From Halodesulfovibrio sp. (lineage in GTDB: Bacteria > Desulfobacterota > Desulfovibrionia > Desulfovibrionales > Desulfovibrionaceae), in NCBI RefSeq assembly GCF_025210605.1, contig NZ_JAOARI010000018.1, positions 186,001-250,000 on the forward strand: a DNA stretch of 64,000 bases. Reading direction: 5' to 3'. Below, in pieces: positions 45,503 to 55,022 of the stretch. How positions within the stretch are numbered: position 1 is the stretch's first letter; the number at the start of each line of letters is the position of its first letter. The notes beneath the pieces were generated by a model, which was given only the letters and a program-made list of their open reading frames with translations, was not told the DNA's origin and ran no database searches. The position numbers and the translations under genes are program-made.

Positions 45503-45982
45503 ATGATTCAACTTAAAATTATTGCCGTCGGCAAAATTAAAGAACGCTTCTGGGCAGATGCGGCAGAACACTACATTACCCGCCTGAAGCGCAGTTATAA
45601 ATTTCAAGAGATCACCGTTAAAGACGGCAACGCTAAAATGAAGCCGCTTGAACGAAATATCGATGAAGGCAAACGTATTCTCGCTGCCCTTGCCCCTACA
45701 GATATACCTATCTGCATGGATGAGCACGGAAAAACATACACCTCCGTAAAATTTTCTGAAATGCTCGACCGAATCGGCATGGACAACAACCGGACACCTA
45801 CCCTAATAATTGGTGGTGCATACGGTCTTTCGCAAGACGTATTAAAAAAGTGCCAGTACAAAATCAGTTTGTCACCTATGACATTCACGCACGAAATGGC
45901 ACGCGTTGTTCTGTATGAACAACTCTACCGCGCTGATGCTATCCTTCGTGGTAGCCCATATCATCATATTGCCGTCAAATAA
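45503..45982 (+). CDS. rlmH: 23S rRNA pseudouridine-1915 N3-methyltransferase RlmH
   Basis: 159 residues, full length for this SPOUT enzyme. It starts IQLKIIAVGKIKERFWADAAEHY and has LIIGGAYGLSQDVLKKC and LSPMTFTHEMARVVLYEQLYRA, ending HHIAVK. It methylates the pseudouridine at position 1915 in helix 69 of the large ribosomal subunit. An upstream GGAG site fits the ATG. The small gene that follows 78 bp later is probably cotranscribed. Confidence 0.95.
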   Translation: MIQLKIIAVGKIKERFWADAAEHYITRLKRSYKFQEITVKDGNAKMKPLERNIDEGKRILAALAPTDIPICMDEHGKTYTSVKFSEMLDRIGMDNNRTPTLIIGGAYGLSQDVLKKCQYKISLSPMTFTHEMARVVLYEQLYRADAILRGSPYHHIAVK

Positions 45983-46060
45983 TGATAATTGCCCGACTCT
46001 AACGCGCTGCATCCTGCAAAATATACAGAGACTCAGCACAGACTTAAGCAAGGAGAACCT

Positions 46061-46276
46061 ATGGCTGCCCTACACTTACAATATCTTAAAGAACTTGAAG
46101 AATACATGAGCTCAGGACGCATGCAGGAAGACTTTGAATGCTCTCCTGAAGAACGCCGTTTTGAAATGCTCGAATTTCTCGAAACGCTCATGGATGTTGC
46201 TGAAATCGCAGATGACACTGCAACAAAACTCATTTTTAAAAATTCCCAGCTTGGTGCGCTTACTGGCGTAAAATAA
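46061..46276 (+). CDS. Small acidic helical protein of unknown function
   Basis: 71 residues beginning AALHLQYLKELEEYM. It is largely alpha-helical and acidic, with EEYMSSGRMQEDFE and ERRFEMLEFLETLMDVAEIADD. No family was recognised. The ATG is preceded by AAGGAG at 6 nt, much better than the upstream in-frame start. It lies 78 bp after rlmH and ahead of a strong terminator, so it is likely translated as the second gene of the rlmH operon. Confidence 0.65.
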   Translation: MAALHLQYLKELEEYMSSGRMQEDFECSPEERRFEMLEFLETLMDVAEIADDTATKLIFKNSQLGALTGVK

Positions 46277-46321
46277 GTTATAGCAAAGCATCCAAGCTTT
46301 TTGCTGCAAGCGTTCATCAAG

Positions 46322-46360
46322 AAAAAAGGCTGTCCCGCATTCACAGGACAGCCTTTTTTT
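46322..46360. terminator. Bidirectional terminator between the small gene and rsmG
   Basis: An inverted repeat (46322-46335 and 46346-46359) with A6 and T7 tracts on opposite sides, between convergent genes. Confidence 0.9.
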
Positions 46361-46420
46361 CATCTCAACTAGCTCGATAGTATCGTCGGTACGATACACA
46401 CCTCGAATACATCTGTAAGA

Positions 46421-47065
46421 CTACGCTTTTATCAGCGACCAGAAGTATCTGGTATCCTTACCGACGCTATACGAAATTTCTTTTTCTACGCTCCATCCTT
46501 CTGTAAGATCTTGCGGCACAGGCTCAAGGGCAAGAACAACAATTCTACCCTGCGATTTAATATTCGGACCAACAAGATCAAGAAGCTTTTTCCACGGCAT
46601 AAACGCACGGCTCAGCATAAGATCAGCAGGGTCATGCCTTGCCATAAATTCTTCTACACGCCCTTTGTAGACCGTGGTATTCGGAATACGTAAACGCTTA
46701 ACGGTCTGCTCCATAAACATTGCTCGTTTTTCACGCACGTCTACAAGATGGTATTCTCCTTCCTGCCAAAGAGCACGAAGAGGTATACCGGGAAGCCCTG
46801 CACCTGCGCCGAAATCCCATGTAATCGGAGCATCCGGAAGTGGCAAAGAGCGCAAAAACTGGTTAAGATGCAAGCTATCGATAATAAGAATAGTCAGGAT
46901 GTCCTTCCATGAATATGGACCAACAAGGTTCATTACCTTGTTCCATTTTAAAACGAGGGTCAGATATCCTGTTAGCGCTTCAAGCTCTGATTCTGAAGGA
47001 GTAAAGCCTTCTCGCTTTAACAGCGCAGCCACGTCAGTAACTGTTGGAGAGTCGTTCTTTTTCAC
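46421..47065 (-). CDS. rsmG: 16S rRNA m7G527 methyltransferase RsmG (GidB)
   Basis: About 214 residues of the RsmG family. It has the N-terminal LTLVLKWNKVMNLVG, the SAM loop TWDFGAGAGLPGIPLRAL, VDVREKRAMFMEQTV and SRAFMPWKKLLDLVGP. It methylates G527 of 16S rRNA. The GTG at 47065 has AAGGA 8 nt upstream and is preferred over an ATG at 47104 without a site. It is divergent from fabD. Confidence 0.88.
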   Translation of the reverse strand: MKKNDSPTVTDVAALLKREGFTPSESELEALTGYLTLVLKWNKVMNLVGPYSWKDILTILIIDSLHLNQFLRSLPLPDAPITWDFGAGAGLPGIPLRALWQEGEYHLVDVREKRAMFMEQTVKRLRIPNTTVYKGRVEEFMARHDPADLMLSRAFMPWKKLLDLVGPNIKSQGRIVVLALEPVPQDLTEGWSVEKEISYSVGKDTRYFWSLIKA

Positions 47066-47253
47066 TGAGTCTATCCTTATGTATATAGAAGCATCGGCTG
47101 CCATATTCTATGCATGCCGTTACCTTTTGCTAAGTCTTAATCGGGTTAGGTGGTACTGCACCTCGCCCCCTCTTGCAAGTGAAACAGAGATAGCCTATTA
47201 GGCTCTACCAAGCGACGTAGTAAAATTGAATCATATTACAATGTGAGCATATC

Positions 47254-48210
47254 ATGACAATAAACACCGATATAGCGGTTCTCTTTCCGGGACAAGGCTC
47301 TCAGGAGCCGAACATGGGACGTGATGTTGCAGAAGCAAACGCAGACATCATGGCACTATGGAAAAAAGCTGAAAAAATTAGTGGCATCGATCTTCGCGGA
47401 ATTTACTGGGATGGCGACGAAGCTGCCATGGCAGATACCCGCAACTTGCAGCCAGCACTTACACTTGTAAACCTTGGCTTGTGGATTGAAGCTTCAGGCT
47501 CCTTGCGCCCTTCCTGCATGGCTGGTCACTCCTTGGGTGAATTCAGTGCACTTGCAGCATCAGAGGCGCTTTCTGTTGAAGCTGTTCTTGAAGCAGTTTC
47601 CTTGCGTGGTCGCCTTATGGCTGACGCAGACCCGAACGGTAACGGTGCTATGGCTGCGGCCATGAAAATGAAACTTGATGCAGTGAAAGCTGTTGTTGCT
47701 GATGTTGCTGAGTCTACAGGGGAAATGATTCGCATCGCCAACTACAACACACCGGGCCAGTTTGTTCTTTCCGGCACTAAGACAGCTATCGCTGAAGCTG
47801 GTGTTAAAATCAAAGAACAAAAAGGTCGCGCAATTCCATTAAAAGTTTCCGGCGCATTCCACAGTCCTCTTATGGCTGACGCAGCTAAAGAGCTTTCCGG
47901 CTACTTTGCCAAACTTTCCTGGAACAACCCTAAGTACCCTATTTACTGCAACGTGACAGGCGAACCTGCTGGCACAGCAGCAGACCTTAAAGAAATCATG
48001 CCGAAACAGATGACATCATCCGTTTTCTGGATCGACACTATCACCAACCAGTACAACGCTGGTGTTCGTCAATTTGTAGAAGTAGGTCCGAAAGGCGTTC
48101 TCTCCAAAATGCTCGGACAAATTTTAAAACCAGTTGCAGACTCCTCCGAATGGGAAAGCCTGAATCTGGGCAACCTTGAAGCTGTTGAAGCGTTTAAGAC
48201 TGCAAAATAA
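47254..48210 (+). CDS. fabD: Malonyl-CoA:ACP transacylase FabD
   Basis: 318 residues with the acyltransferase fold: LFPGQGSQEPNMGRD near the N-terminus, the nucleophile elbow MAGHSLGEFSALAASE (Ser93) and VSGAFHSPLM with the catalytic His. It loads malonyl groups onto acyl carrier protein for fatty-acid synthesis. It stands apart from other fab genes here, divergent from rsmG and followed by a terminator. Confidence 0.93.
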   Translation: MTINTDIAVLFPGQGSQEPNMGRDVAEANADIMALWKKAEKISGIDLRGIYWDGDEAAMADTRNLQPALTLVNLGLWIEASGSLRPSCMAGHSLGEFSALAASEALSVEAVLEAVSLRGRLMADADPNGNGAMAAAMKMKLDAVKAVVADVAESTGEMIRIANYNTPGQFVLSGTKTAIAEAGVKIKEQKGRAIPLKVSGAFHSPLMADAAKELSGYFAKLSWNNPKYPIYCNVTGEPAGTAADLKEIMPKQMTSSVFWIDTITNQYNAGVRQFVEVGPKGVLSKMLGQILKPVADSSEWESLNLGNLEAVEAFKTAK

Positions 48211-48509
48211 CATACATCCGGCAGTGCAGAAAATACTGTGCTGCCGGATTTCTTCATAAAGCACGTCTTTTCAGGCGTTAAAAAGTTTGCTAAAAAAATA
48301 AGTTCCCTTCTGAACGACAGTTCTCTTACACTGTAGTTTCAAGCTGTTACACTACAGCCACTAAGGTAACTTTTCCGCGTTGCGGGATATTGTAAAATTT
48401 AACAAGCGCCTTTCTCATTTGGAAAGTCGCTGAACAGTATCGCTAGACCAGTTGAAGTGCACACTTCAGCTTACTTGATATACTCAACTTTATACGTGAA
48501 TGGAAAGAC
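48211..48509. other. Intergenic region between fabD and argS
   Basis: 300 bp holding the fabD terminator and a 7-bp dyad CTGTAGT/ACTACAG (48331-48337 and 48351-48357) in the argS leader. No gene or known riboswitch was identified. Confidence 0.4.
48216..48252 (+). terminator. Terminator of fabD
   Basis: A 9-bp inverted repeat (ATCCGGCAG with CTGCCGGAT, 48216-48224 and 48241-48249) followed by a short T-rich tail, just after the fabD stop. Confidence 0.75.
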
Positions 48510-50156
48510 ATGCGCGCTAAGAATCATTTATCTACAGCCCTTAAAGCAATTGTGGCTGACCTTGATCTTGAATGGCCTGCCAGAACAACCATTGAACCTC
48601 CGAAAGAGAAAAAGTTCGGTGACATGGCGGCAAACATTGCCATGGTTCTGGCTAAACCTGCAAAACGCAACCCGCGTGAACTTGCAGCACTCATCGCTGA
48701 AAAACTCATTGAAGATCCAATGATCGACAATGTAGAAATTGCAGGCCCCGGCTTCCTGAACATTACATTCTCCGTTGATTTCTGGAGAAGCACCATCGCC
48801 ATTATCGAAGAACGCGGCGAAGACTTCGGTTCCATCAATCAGGGTGAAGGTAAAAAAGTTCAGGTTGAATACGTTTCTGCCAACCCTACCGGTCCGTTGC
48901 ATATCGGTCACGGTCGTGGTGCAGCAGTTGGTGACAGCCTTGCGCGCCTTCTCCGCTTTGCAGGATACGACGTATACACAGAATACTACGTCAACGACGC
49001 AGGTCGTCAGATGCTTATTCTCGGTCAGTCTGTTCTCTTCCGCGCTCGCCAGATCAAAGGTGAAGACCTTCCTGATCCTGAAGATTTTTACCGTGGTGAA
49101 TACATTAAAGACATCGCACAGGAAGTTCTCGATCAGCATCCTGACTTGCTTGAAAAAGACGATGCTCTCGAAATTTGCCGCGAATACGCACTTAACCAGA
49201 TTCTTAACGGCATTAAAACAGACCTTCAAGAGTTCCGTGTTGAGCACCAGAACTGGTTCTCTGAACGCTCCCTTGTAACTGCCGGTGCTGTTGAAAAAAC
49301 ATTCAACCGTCTTAAAGAAGCAAACCTTGCTTTTGAAAAAGACGGCGCTCTCTGGTTCCGCACTACAGAATTTGGTGACGACAAAGACCGCGTTCTTCGC
49401 AAGTCCGACGGTTCACTGACCTATTTTGCTTCCGATATTGCTTACCACGACAACAAATATGACCGTGGTTTCGATTTGAACGTAGACATATGGGGTGCTG
49501 ACCACCACGGTTACATTCCGCGTATGCGTGCAGCTATCGAAGCATTGGGCAAGCCAAAAGAAAGCTTCGATGTTATTCTCATCCAGCTTGTAAACCTGCT
49601 CCGTAATGGTGAGCAGATTGCTATGTCCACCCGTGCAGGACAGTTCGACACTCTCGAAGAAGTTGTTAAAGACGTTGGCTGCGATGCTGCACGTTTCATG
49701 TTCCTTTCCCGCAAAAGTGACAGTCATCTTGACTTTGATCTTGAGCTGGTGAAACAGAAATCCATGGACAACCCTGTATACTACGTGCAGTACGCAAATG
49801 CCCGTATTTGTTCTGTACTGCGAAAAGCAGCAGAACGCGGTATTTCTGTACCTGAAAAAACAACTCCTGAGATTCTTTCTGCAATAAAAGAAGACAGTGA
49901 ACTTGACTTGATTAAACTTCTCGATCAATTTGAGGATGTTGTTGATTCAGCAGCACGTCAACTTGCTCCGCACCAGATTAGTTTCTACGTGCAGGAACTT
50001 GCCAGTGCATTGCACAGCTTCTACGCAAACAACCCTATCCTTAATGCTAAGGATGAAAACGTCATTGCAGCACGCCTTTGCCTGCTCCAGAGCGTTTCTA
50101 AGGTTATCCGTAACGGTCTTAACCTTGTGGGTGTTGAAGCACCTGAATCTATGTAA
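48510..50156 (+). CDS. argS: Arginyl-tRNA synthetase
   Basis: 548 residues of a class I synthetase. After an N-terminal additional domain, the catalytic core has [20 protein letters not shown] (HIGH motif), [11 protein letters not shown], and [16 protein letters not shown] in place of KMSKS. The C-terminal anticodon-binding domain ends [11 protein letters not shown]. It charges tRNA-Arg. The ATG has a GGAAAG site. The next gene, a SPOR protein, starts 25 bp downstream and is probably cotranscribed. Confidence 0.95.
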   Translation: MRAKNHLSTALKAIVADLDLEWPARTTIEPPKEKKFGDMAANIAMVLAKPAKRNPRELAALIAEKLIEDPMIDNVEIAGPGFLNITFSVDFWRSTIAIIEERGEDFGSINQGEGKKVQVEYVSANPTGPLHIGHGRGAAVGDSLARLLRFAGYDVYTEYYVNDAGRQMLILGQSVLFRARQIKGEDLPDPEDFYRGEYIKDIAQEVLDQHPDLLEKDDALEICREYALNQILNGIKTDLQEFRVEHQNWFSERSLVTAGAVEKTFNRLKEANLAFEKDGALWFRTTEFGDDKDRVLRKSDGSLTYFASDIAYHDNKYDRGFDLNVDIWGADHHGYIPRMRAAIEALGKPKESFDVILIQLVNLLRNGEQIAMSTRAGQFDTLEEVVKDVGCDAARFMFLSRKSDSHLDFDLELVKQKSMDNPVYYVQYANARICSVLRKAAERGISVPEKTTPEILSAIKEDSELDLIKLLDQFEDVVDSAARQLAPHQISFYVQELASALHSFYANNPILNAKDENVIAARLCLLQSVSKVIRNGLNLVGVEAPESM

Positions 50157-50180
50157 TTTAACACGAGGATGTTTGCCTGA

Positions 50181-50978
50181 ATGGGCTTTGCACCGACTAC
50201 ATCAAAAGATAAAGACACAGGGAAAAATATTTTTAATTTTTCCCTGCGTCTTCCTGAACTGATTGGCTTGGCTGTTATTATTCTTGTCGGCTTTATCTGG
50301 GTCTTTATTTTCGGCTTACTTGTAGGTCGTGGATACCAGCCGGAAGAAGCACTGCCTGAGTTAAAGCACATTATGCCGTCTCAGCAGCAGGTTGTAGAAA
50401 TTACTCCTACCCCTGTTGAAGAAAACATAGGTAGCAACTCTTCAGTACAGCCCAACAACACACCTGCTTCCCGTCCAATTGAAGTTGCTGAGGCACAGCC
50501 TGTAACTAAAAAGCCGGAAGAGGTCGTTCTCAAACCGGAACAGTTAAACTTTTTTGAACAGCTGAAAGCCAAGGAAGCTTCCAACAGCCCGGCTACAGCA
50601 CCAAAAGTCAAAAAAGCACATGTTGTTGCAAAACAAGCTAAACCTGCTCCAAAGGTACAACCAAAACAGTCTGTAGCTGCTGCACGCAAGCCAAAAGCTC
50701 AAAAACAACAAGCTGCTCTCAAAAAGGACAGCCCTGCTTTTGAGTACATCTACCAAGTTGCTGCTTCCACAAACAAAGAAGCTGCAACCAAGCTTCGCAG
50801 TTCTATGGAAGGAAAAGGCTTTACCACCTCAATGGCTACGGCTGTTGTTAAAAATGCAACATGGTACCGTGTGAACGTGCACTTTGTTGGTTCGCCAAAT
50901 CAACTCACCCAATTCAAAAGCCGCCTAGCGGGTGCTGGATACAGTAATCCGTTATTGAAGAAGAAAAAGCAGCGTTAA
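50181..50978 (+). CDS. SPOR-domain membrane protein
   Basis: 265 residues. A cytoplasmic N-terminus is followed by one membrane helix (about 27-50: LIGLAVIILVGFIWVFIFGLL), a long Pro/Ala/Lys-rich linker and a C-terminal SPOR domain (about 185-258: YIYQVAASTNKEAATKLRSS, then NATWYRVNVHFVGSPNQL). SPOR domains bind denuded glycan strands at the division septum. It resembles FtsN-like or DedD-like proteins in layout, without enough similarity to name it. It follows argS and lies upstream of the mla operon. Confidence 0.85.
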   Translation: MGFAPTTSKDKDTGKNIFNFSLRLPELIGLAVIILVGFIWVFIFGLLVGRGYQPEEALPELKHIMPSQQQVVEITPTPVEENIGSNSSVQPNNTPASRPIEVAEAQPVTKKPEEVVLKPEQLNFFEQLKAKEASNSPATAPKVKKAHVVAKQAKPAPKVQPKQSVAAARKPKAQKQQAALKKDSPAFEYIYQVAASTNKEAATKLRSSMEGKGFTTSMATAVVKNATWYRVNVHFVGSPNQLTQFKSRLAGAGYSNPLLKKKKQR

Positions 50979-51077
50979 TACAACACAATGCATGGGGTGC
51001 AGGCTTCACTTGACGGACTAATAGCAACTTATCTATCATCGTCCGATTGAACTCGAGATCAAAAGGAGCCTGCATTC

Positions 51078-51884
51078 ATGCATCAGAAAACTGGCTTCCA
51101 GACCAATCCAGTCGCCGCGCTTGGGCGTTCCGCAACTGATTTTATATCTAGTCTGGGAGAAATTTTTCTTTTTTTCTTAGAAGGTACCCGTCTTATCTTC
51201 TCTTCCCCGAAACAGCTGCCGAAAATTATTCGTCAGATGTATTTTATCGGATCTAAATCCTTATTCGTCATTTCCCTTATCGGTATTTTTACCGGCATGG
51301 TGTTAGGACTCCAAGGATACTATACACTTGTTAAATTTGGCTCAGAAGGATTACTGGGAGCGGCTGTATCGCTCACATTAATTCGTGAACTGGGACCGGT
51401 TCTGACTGCAATAATGATTACCGGACGTGCCGGATCATCCATGGCAGCAGAAATCGGTGTTATGCGAATCTCAGATCAGATAGATGCACTTGATGTTATG
51501 GACATAAACCCGATGGCGTATCTGGTTTCTCCTCGCATCGCTGCAAGTGTATTATGTTTCCCGTTACTGACGGCGCTATTTGACGTTATCGGGATTTTAG
51601 GCGGCTACTTGACCGGCGTCACAATGCTTGGCATCAACTCTGGTGTATACTTTCACCGAATTCACACCAGCGTAACCATGTCTGACGTGAGTGAAGGATT
51701 TTTGAAAGCCTTAGTCTTTGGTATTATCGTTGCCACTATCAGCTGTTATCAAGGATACAACACTCACAAACGAACAGACAGTGTAGGACCGGAGAGCGTC
51801 TCCAACTCTACTACCGCTGCTGTTGTACTTTCCTGCGTTTTAATTTTGGTAAGCGATTACGTTATCACTTCCTTCTTATTATAA
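51078..51884 (+). CDS. mlaE: MlaE phospholipid-transport permease
   Basis: 268 residues of the MlaE family. It has an N-terminal amphipathic stretch, then about five membrane helices. The signatures are FTGMVLGLQGYYTLVKFGSE, SLTLIRELGPVLTAIMITGRAGSSMAAEIGVM and EGFLKALVFGIIVATISCYQGY. With MlaF it forms the inner-membrane ABC engine that moves phospholipids between membranes to preserve outer-membrane asymmetry. An AGGAG site precedes the ATG. It is first in the order mlaE-F-D-C-A. Confidence 0.93.
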   Translation: MHQKTGFQTNPVAALGRSATDFISSLGEIFLFFLEGTRLIFSSPKQLPKIIRQMYFIGSKSLFVISLIGIFTGMVLGLQGYYTLVKFGSEGLLGAAVSLTLIRELGPVLTAIMITGRAGSSMAAEIGVMRISDQIDALDVMDINPMAYLVSPRIAASVLCFPLLTALFDVIGILGGYLTGVTMLGINSGVYFHRIHTSVTMSDVSEGFLKALVFGIIVATISCYQGYNTHKRTDSVGPESVSNSTTAAVVLSCVLILVSDYVITSFLL

Positions 51885-51902
51885 CTCAGGATGGATATTA
51901 CT

Positions 51903-52721
51903 ATGTCAACAACGACTTGGGATATTGAATTACACGACCTTTGGGGAGGATATAATAATACCAAAATCCTCAAAGGCATTAATGGTTCGCTTCCAGCCGG
52001 AAAAATATCCATTATTCTTGGCGGCTCCGGTTGTGGTAAATCCACACTGCTGCGCCATATTCTTGGGCTGAACCGCCCGATGGAAGGGAGTGTTCGAATT
52101 GGCGGACACGACTTTTTTGCGCTGGAAAAATCACAGTTCAGAAAAATTCGTCGTCGTATGGGAGTTCTCTTTCAAGATGGCGCGTTACTGGGGTCTCTGA
52201 CATTGGGTCAAAATGTAGGGCTGCCGCTATCTGAACACACTAAATTACCGCAGGACACCATTCGGAAAATAGTGCTGCACAAACTCGGTCTGGTAGGACT
52301 CGCTGACTATATTGATTACTACCCTAACGAGCTTTCTGGTGGTATGCGGAAAAGGGCAGGATTGGCACGGGCAATCGTAATGGACCCTCAAATCCTATTA
52401 TGCGACGAGCCTACATCAGGGCTTGATCCTATTAATGCTGCGGAAATGGATCAATTGCTTCTGAGTATGAAGGAACATTTTCCATCCATGTCCATTGTTG
52501 TAGTTAGCCATGATTTAGAAAGCCTACATAAAATTGCTGACAACGTTCTTGTTATTAATAAGGGGCAAGCTGCCTACTGCGGCAATCTTGAAGGATTGCA
52601 GAGCAGCGAAGATCCGTATTTGAAACAGCTACTTGGGAGAAAGCCCAACAGCATCACACAGCCTTCTGTCAGCCTAGGGGCAGACATTCAGAAAGAGCTG
52701 TCTAACTGGCTTGAAAAGTAG
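51903..52721 (+). CDS. mlaF: MlaF ATPase
   Basis: 272 residues of an ABC ATPase: Walker A LGGSGCGKSTLLRHILG, signature LSGGMRKRAGLARAIV and Walker B ILLCDEPTSGLDP, with a switch His in VVSHDLESLH. It powers the MlaE permease. The ATG at 51903 is preferred because the AGGATGG site lies 8 nt upstream; one at 51891 overlaps that site. It starts 18 bp after mlaE. No mlaB (STAS-domain) gene was found between or around the mla genes. Confidence 0.9.
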   Translation: MSTTTWDIELHDLWGGYNNTKILKGINGSLPAGKISIILGGSGCGKSTLLRHILGLNRPMEGSVRIGGHDFFALEKSQFRKIRRRMGVLFQDGALLGSLTLGQNVGLPLSEHTKLPQDTIRKIVLHKLGLVGLADYIDYYPNELSGGMRKRAGLARAIVMDPQILLCDEPTSGLDPINAAEMDQLLLSMKEHFPSMSIVVVSHDLESLHKIADNVLVINKGQAAYCGNLEGLQSSEDPYLKQLLGRKPNSITQPSVSLGADIQKELSNWLEK

Positions 52722-52758
52722 TAGAATTTTCAAAAAATAAAGTATAAGAGCAGTCTCC

Positions 52759-53205
52759 ATGAAAACGTACTCTAAAGAAACCGCCGTGGGCATTTTTGTG
52801 TTAATTTGTCTGCTTTGTGTCGGGTACCTCACAATCAAGCTTGGCAAAATGCAGCTTGGGTCTTCCGATACATATATTGTGTATGCAAAATTTGAATCCG
52901 CAGCAGGATTACGTGCTGGCGCTGGGGTGGAAATAGCCGGTGTTCCTGTGGGAAAAGTTGCTTCTGTTTCATTGGATCAGGAAAACTACCTTGCTGAGGT
53001 AGCGCTTGCTATCCAAAACGATGTTGAACTTGGCGACGATATTATTGCCTCTATCAAAACAAGCGGTCTCATTGGCGATAAGTATATAAAGCTTACGCCC
53101 GGTGGCTCCACTGACTTATTAGAAGATGGAAGCGAAATCAGCGACACTGAGTCTGCTGTAGATATCGAAGAACTCATTAGTAAATACGTTTTTGGAGGAG
53201 TTTAG
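52759..53205 (+). CDS. mlaD: MlaD substrate-binding (MCE) protein
   Basis: 148 residues: one N-terminal membrane helix (about 10-28) and a single MCE domain with AGLRAGAGVEIAGVPVGKV and SIKTSGLIGDKYIKLTPGG. It forms the periplasmic hexamer that binds lipids at the MlaFE complex. The length fits a one-MCE protein such as E. coli MlaD (183) but without its C-terminal tail. It follows mlaF by 37 bp and precedes mlaC. Confidence 0.92.
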   Translation: MKTYSKETAVGIFVLICLLCVGYLTIKLGKMQLGSSDTYIVYAKFESAAGLRAGAGVEIAGVPVGKVASVSLDQENYLAEVALAIQNDVELGDDIIASIKTSGLIGDKYIKLTPGGSTDLLEDGSEISDTESAVDIEELISKYVFGGV

Positions 53206-53326
53206 AATAAGAGAAATCTCGTATGTACTTTCACGCCGGACTTGCTATACTACGATGTAATTTCTTTTATTTTACGCTGTTAAAAATCCAAAAACCCTTA
53301 CTTATCCTATATGGGGGGAAGGTTTT

Positions 53327-53980
53327 ATGTATAAAACCTCTAAAAAACTTTTGACATATGTCATTTGCTCTTTATTCATAACCATGCTTATTGCAAATGT
53401 AGCGTTAGCAGATGCCAAAAAAAATGCATCCGATGCATTGCAGCATGCAGTTGATGGAATTTCACATACGCTCAACAACTCGAATCTGAAGAATTTATCA
53501 GAAGATAGCGCAGTTGTTTCGGAACTTGAGAAAAAAATTCTAGATATTTTCAGCATGGAACAATTCTCCATGCGTACTGTCGGAAAAAAATGGAAAAGTT
53601 TCTCTCCGTCTCAAAAAACTGCCTTTAAAGATGCGTTTGTGAAACTTCTCAAAGCAACCTACTTCAAGCATATCAGCGAATATGACGGACAAACTCTCAC
53701 TATTGTTGGTGCTCGCACAAACAAAAAAGGTTCCAAAGTAGAGGTTCGTACAGTTGTTAACATTGAGGAAAAAGAAATTCCTATCAGCTACCGCATGCTT
53801 GTTGAGAGTAAAAAATGGATGGTTTACGACGTCTTGGTAGAAGGCGTGAGCATGGTTAAGAACTACAGAACACAGTTCAAAGAGCTGCTGCGCAAAGGCT
53901 CTCCTGACGACCTCATTCGAAAACTTCAGGAAAAAGCCGTGCGTGTCCGCCAAAAGCAGGCTGCCGCCGACAAACAGTAA
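53327..53980 (+). CDS. mlaC: MlaC/Ttg2D periplasmic lipid carrier
   Basis: 217 residues with a cleavable signal peptide (VALADAKK, about residue 28). The mature protein has the MlaC features FSMRTVGKKWKSFSPSQKTAFKDAFVKLL and VEGVSMVKNYRTQFKELLRKGS, the latter typical of the C-terminus. It carries phospholipids between the MlaA complex and MlaFED. An ATG follows GGGGGAAGG. The gap from mlaD is 121 bp, longer than the others in the operon, so a second promoter is possible. Confidence 0.92.
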   Translation: MYKTSKKLLTYVICSLFITMLIANVALADAKKNASDALQHAVDGISHTLNNSNLKNLSEDSAVVSELEKKILDIFSMEQFSMRTVGKKWKSFSPSQKTAFKDAFVKLLKATYFKHISEYDGQTLTIVGARTNKKGSKVEVRTVVNIEEKEIPISYRMLVESKKWMVYDVLVEGVSMVKNYRTQFKELLRKGSPDDLIRKLQEKAVRVRQKQAAADKQ

Positions 53981-53991
53981 TTGAGGTACTA

Positions 53992-54849
53992 ATGCGACAT
54001 TGGATTTGGCTTACTCTTGCTCTTCTCATTCTCAACATACAGCCAGCTTTTGCAGATGGAAAAATACCGTTAGCGCTTTCTGACGACACATCTATTACGG
54101 CTCCTGGTGAAACACTACTTTATTCCACGTCCACCTTTGTTGCAGAAAATGATGAGACATTCAGTGATGAACCTGAATTTTTCGAAGAAGATACTGATTA
54201 TTTCAGTGACGAAGAATACGAAGAAGAGAATTCAGCAGCCTCTGTCTACGACCCTTTTGAGGGCTGGAACAGGGTATGGTTCACCATAAATGACTGGATT
54301 TATATTGATGTAGGTAAACCGGCACACGCTGCATACCGTGTTGTTGTTCCAGAACCAGTTCGTATTGCTATTAACAATGTGATTGTAAACTGGTTCGGCA
54401 TGCCGCGCAGGTTTGTAAACGCGCTGTTGCAAGCCAAGTTTGCTCTTGCAGGCATTGAACTCTCACGCTTTGTCGTTAACACAGCCTTCGGGTTCGGTGG
54501 CATTATTGATATTGCCAAGGACTTAAAGCCAGTTATTCCTTACACAGGTGATAAGGAAGACTTTGGACAAACATTAGCGACATGGGGCGTTCCAGCAGGA
54601 CCGTATCTTGTCCTTCCGTTTTTCGGTGCTTCCAACTTCCGAGATACAGCAGGGATTATTGGTGAATCTTTCCTTCCACCATCTCTTAACCCTCTGTACT
54701 GGAACTATGTTCTGTTTGCCACTGCCCAGTTTAACGTTCTGGACAAACGAATCGGCGTGTATGAAAACGTCGTAGGCACAGCTGTCGAGCCATACATTGG
54801 CTTGCGCAATGCATATTCACAGCTCCGACAAGCGCAAATAGACAACTAA
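53992..54849 (+). CDS. mlaA: MlaA/VacJ-family protein without a lipobox
   Basis: 285 residues. The family core is clear (YDPFEGWNRVWFTINDW, WFGMPRRFVNALLQAKF, DFGQTLATWGVPAGPYLVLPFFG and AYSQLRQAQI near the end). MlaA extracts misplaced phospholipids from the outer leaflet. Unlike the usual lipoprotein, the signal peptide (QPAFADG, about residue 22) has no lipobox Cys and would be cut by signal peptidase I. The mature N-terminus has an acidic stretch of about 30 residues rich in Asp, Glu and Phe. It starts 11 bp after mlaC and is followed by a strong terminator. Confidence 0.9.
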   Translation: MRHWIWLTLALLILNIQPAFADGKIPLALSDDTSITAPGETLLYSTSTFVAENDETFSDEPEFFEEDTDYFSDEEYEEENSAASVYDPFEGWNRVWFTINDWIYIDVGKPAHAAYRVVVPEPVRIAINNVIVNWFGMPRRFVNALLQAKFALAGIELSRFVVNTAFGFGGIIDIAKDLKPVIPYTGDKEDFGQTLATWGVPAGPYLVLPFFGASNFRDTAGIIGESFLPPSLNPLYWNYVLFATAQFNVLDKRIGVYENVVGTAVEPYIGLRNAYSQLRQAQIDN

Positions 54850-54862
54850 TCTATTTTACAGC

Positions 54863-54904
54863 AAAAAAGGTTCTGCTTGATATACTCAAGCAGAACCTTT
54901 TTTT
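54863..54904 (+). terminator. Terminator of the mla operon
   Basis: An 18-bp inverted repeat (54863-54880 and 54886-54903) with a 5-nt loop and a T7 run, 14 bp after the mlaA stop. Confidence 0.93.
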
Positions 54905-55022
54905 ATTCTATGAGGTACAATAAGCACACTGCTACGGGTAGGAAGTAAACATAAAACGTAAGAAGTTATGTCTTGTGCAGATATTACATACACATTCTGC
55001 TGCCATGTACTATCAGGCTACC

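Noticed and set aside
48528..49247. 239-codon minus-strand frame inside argS
   Set aside because: A shadow of argS; composition is rich in Phe, Cys and Val, as expected for antisense frames.
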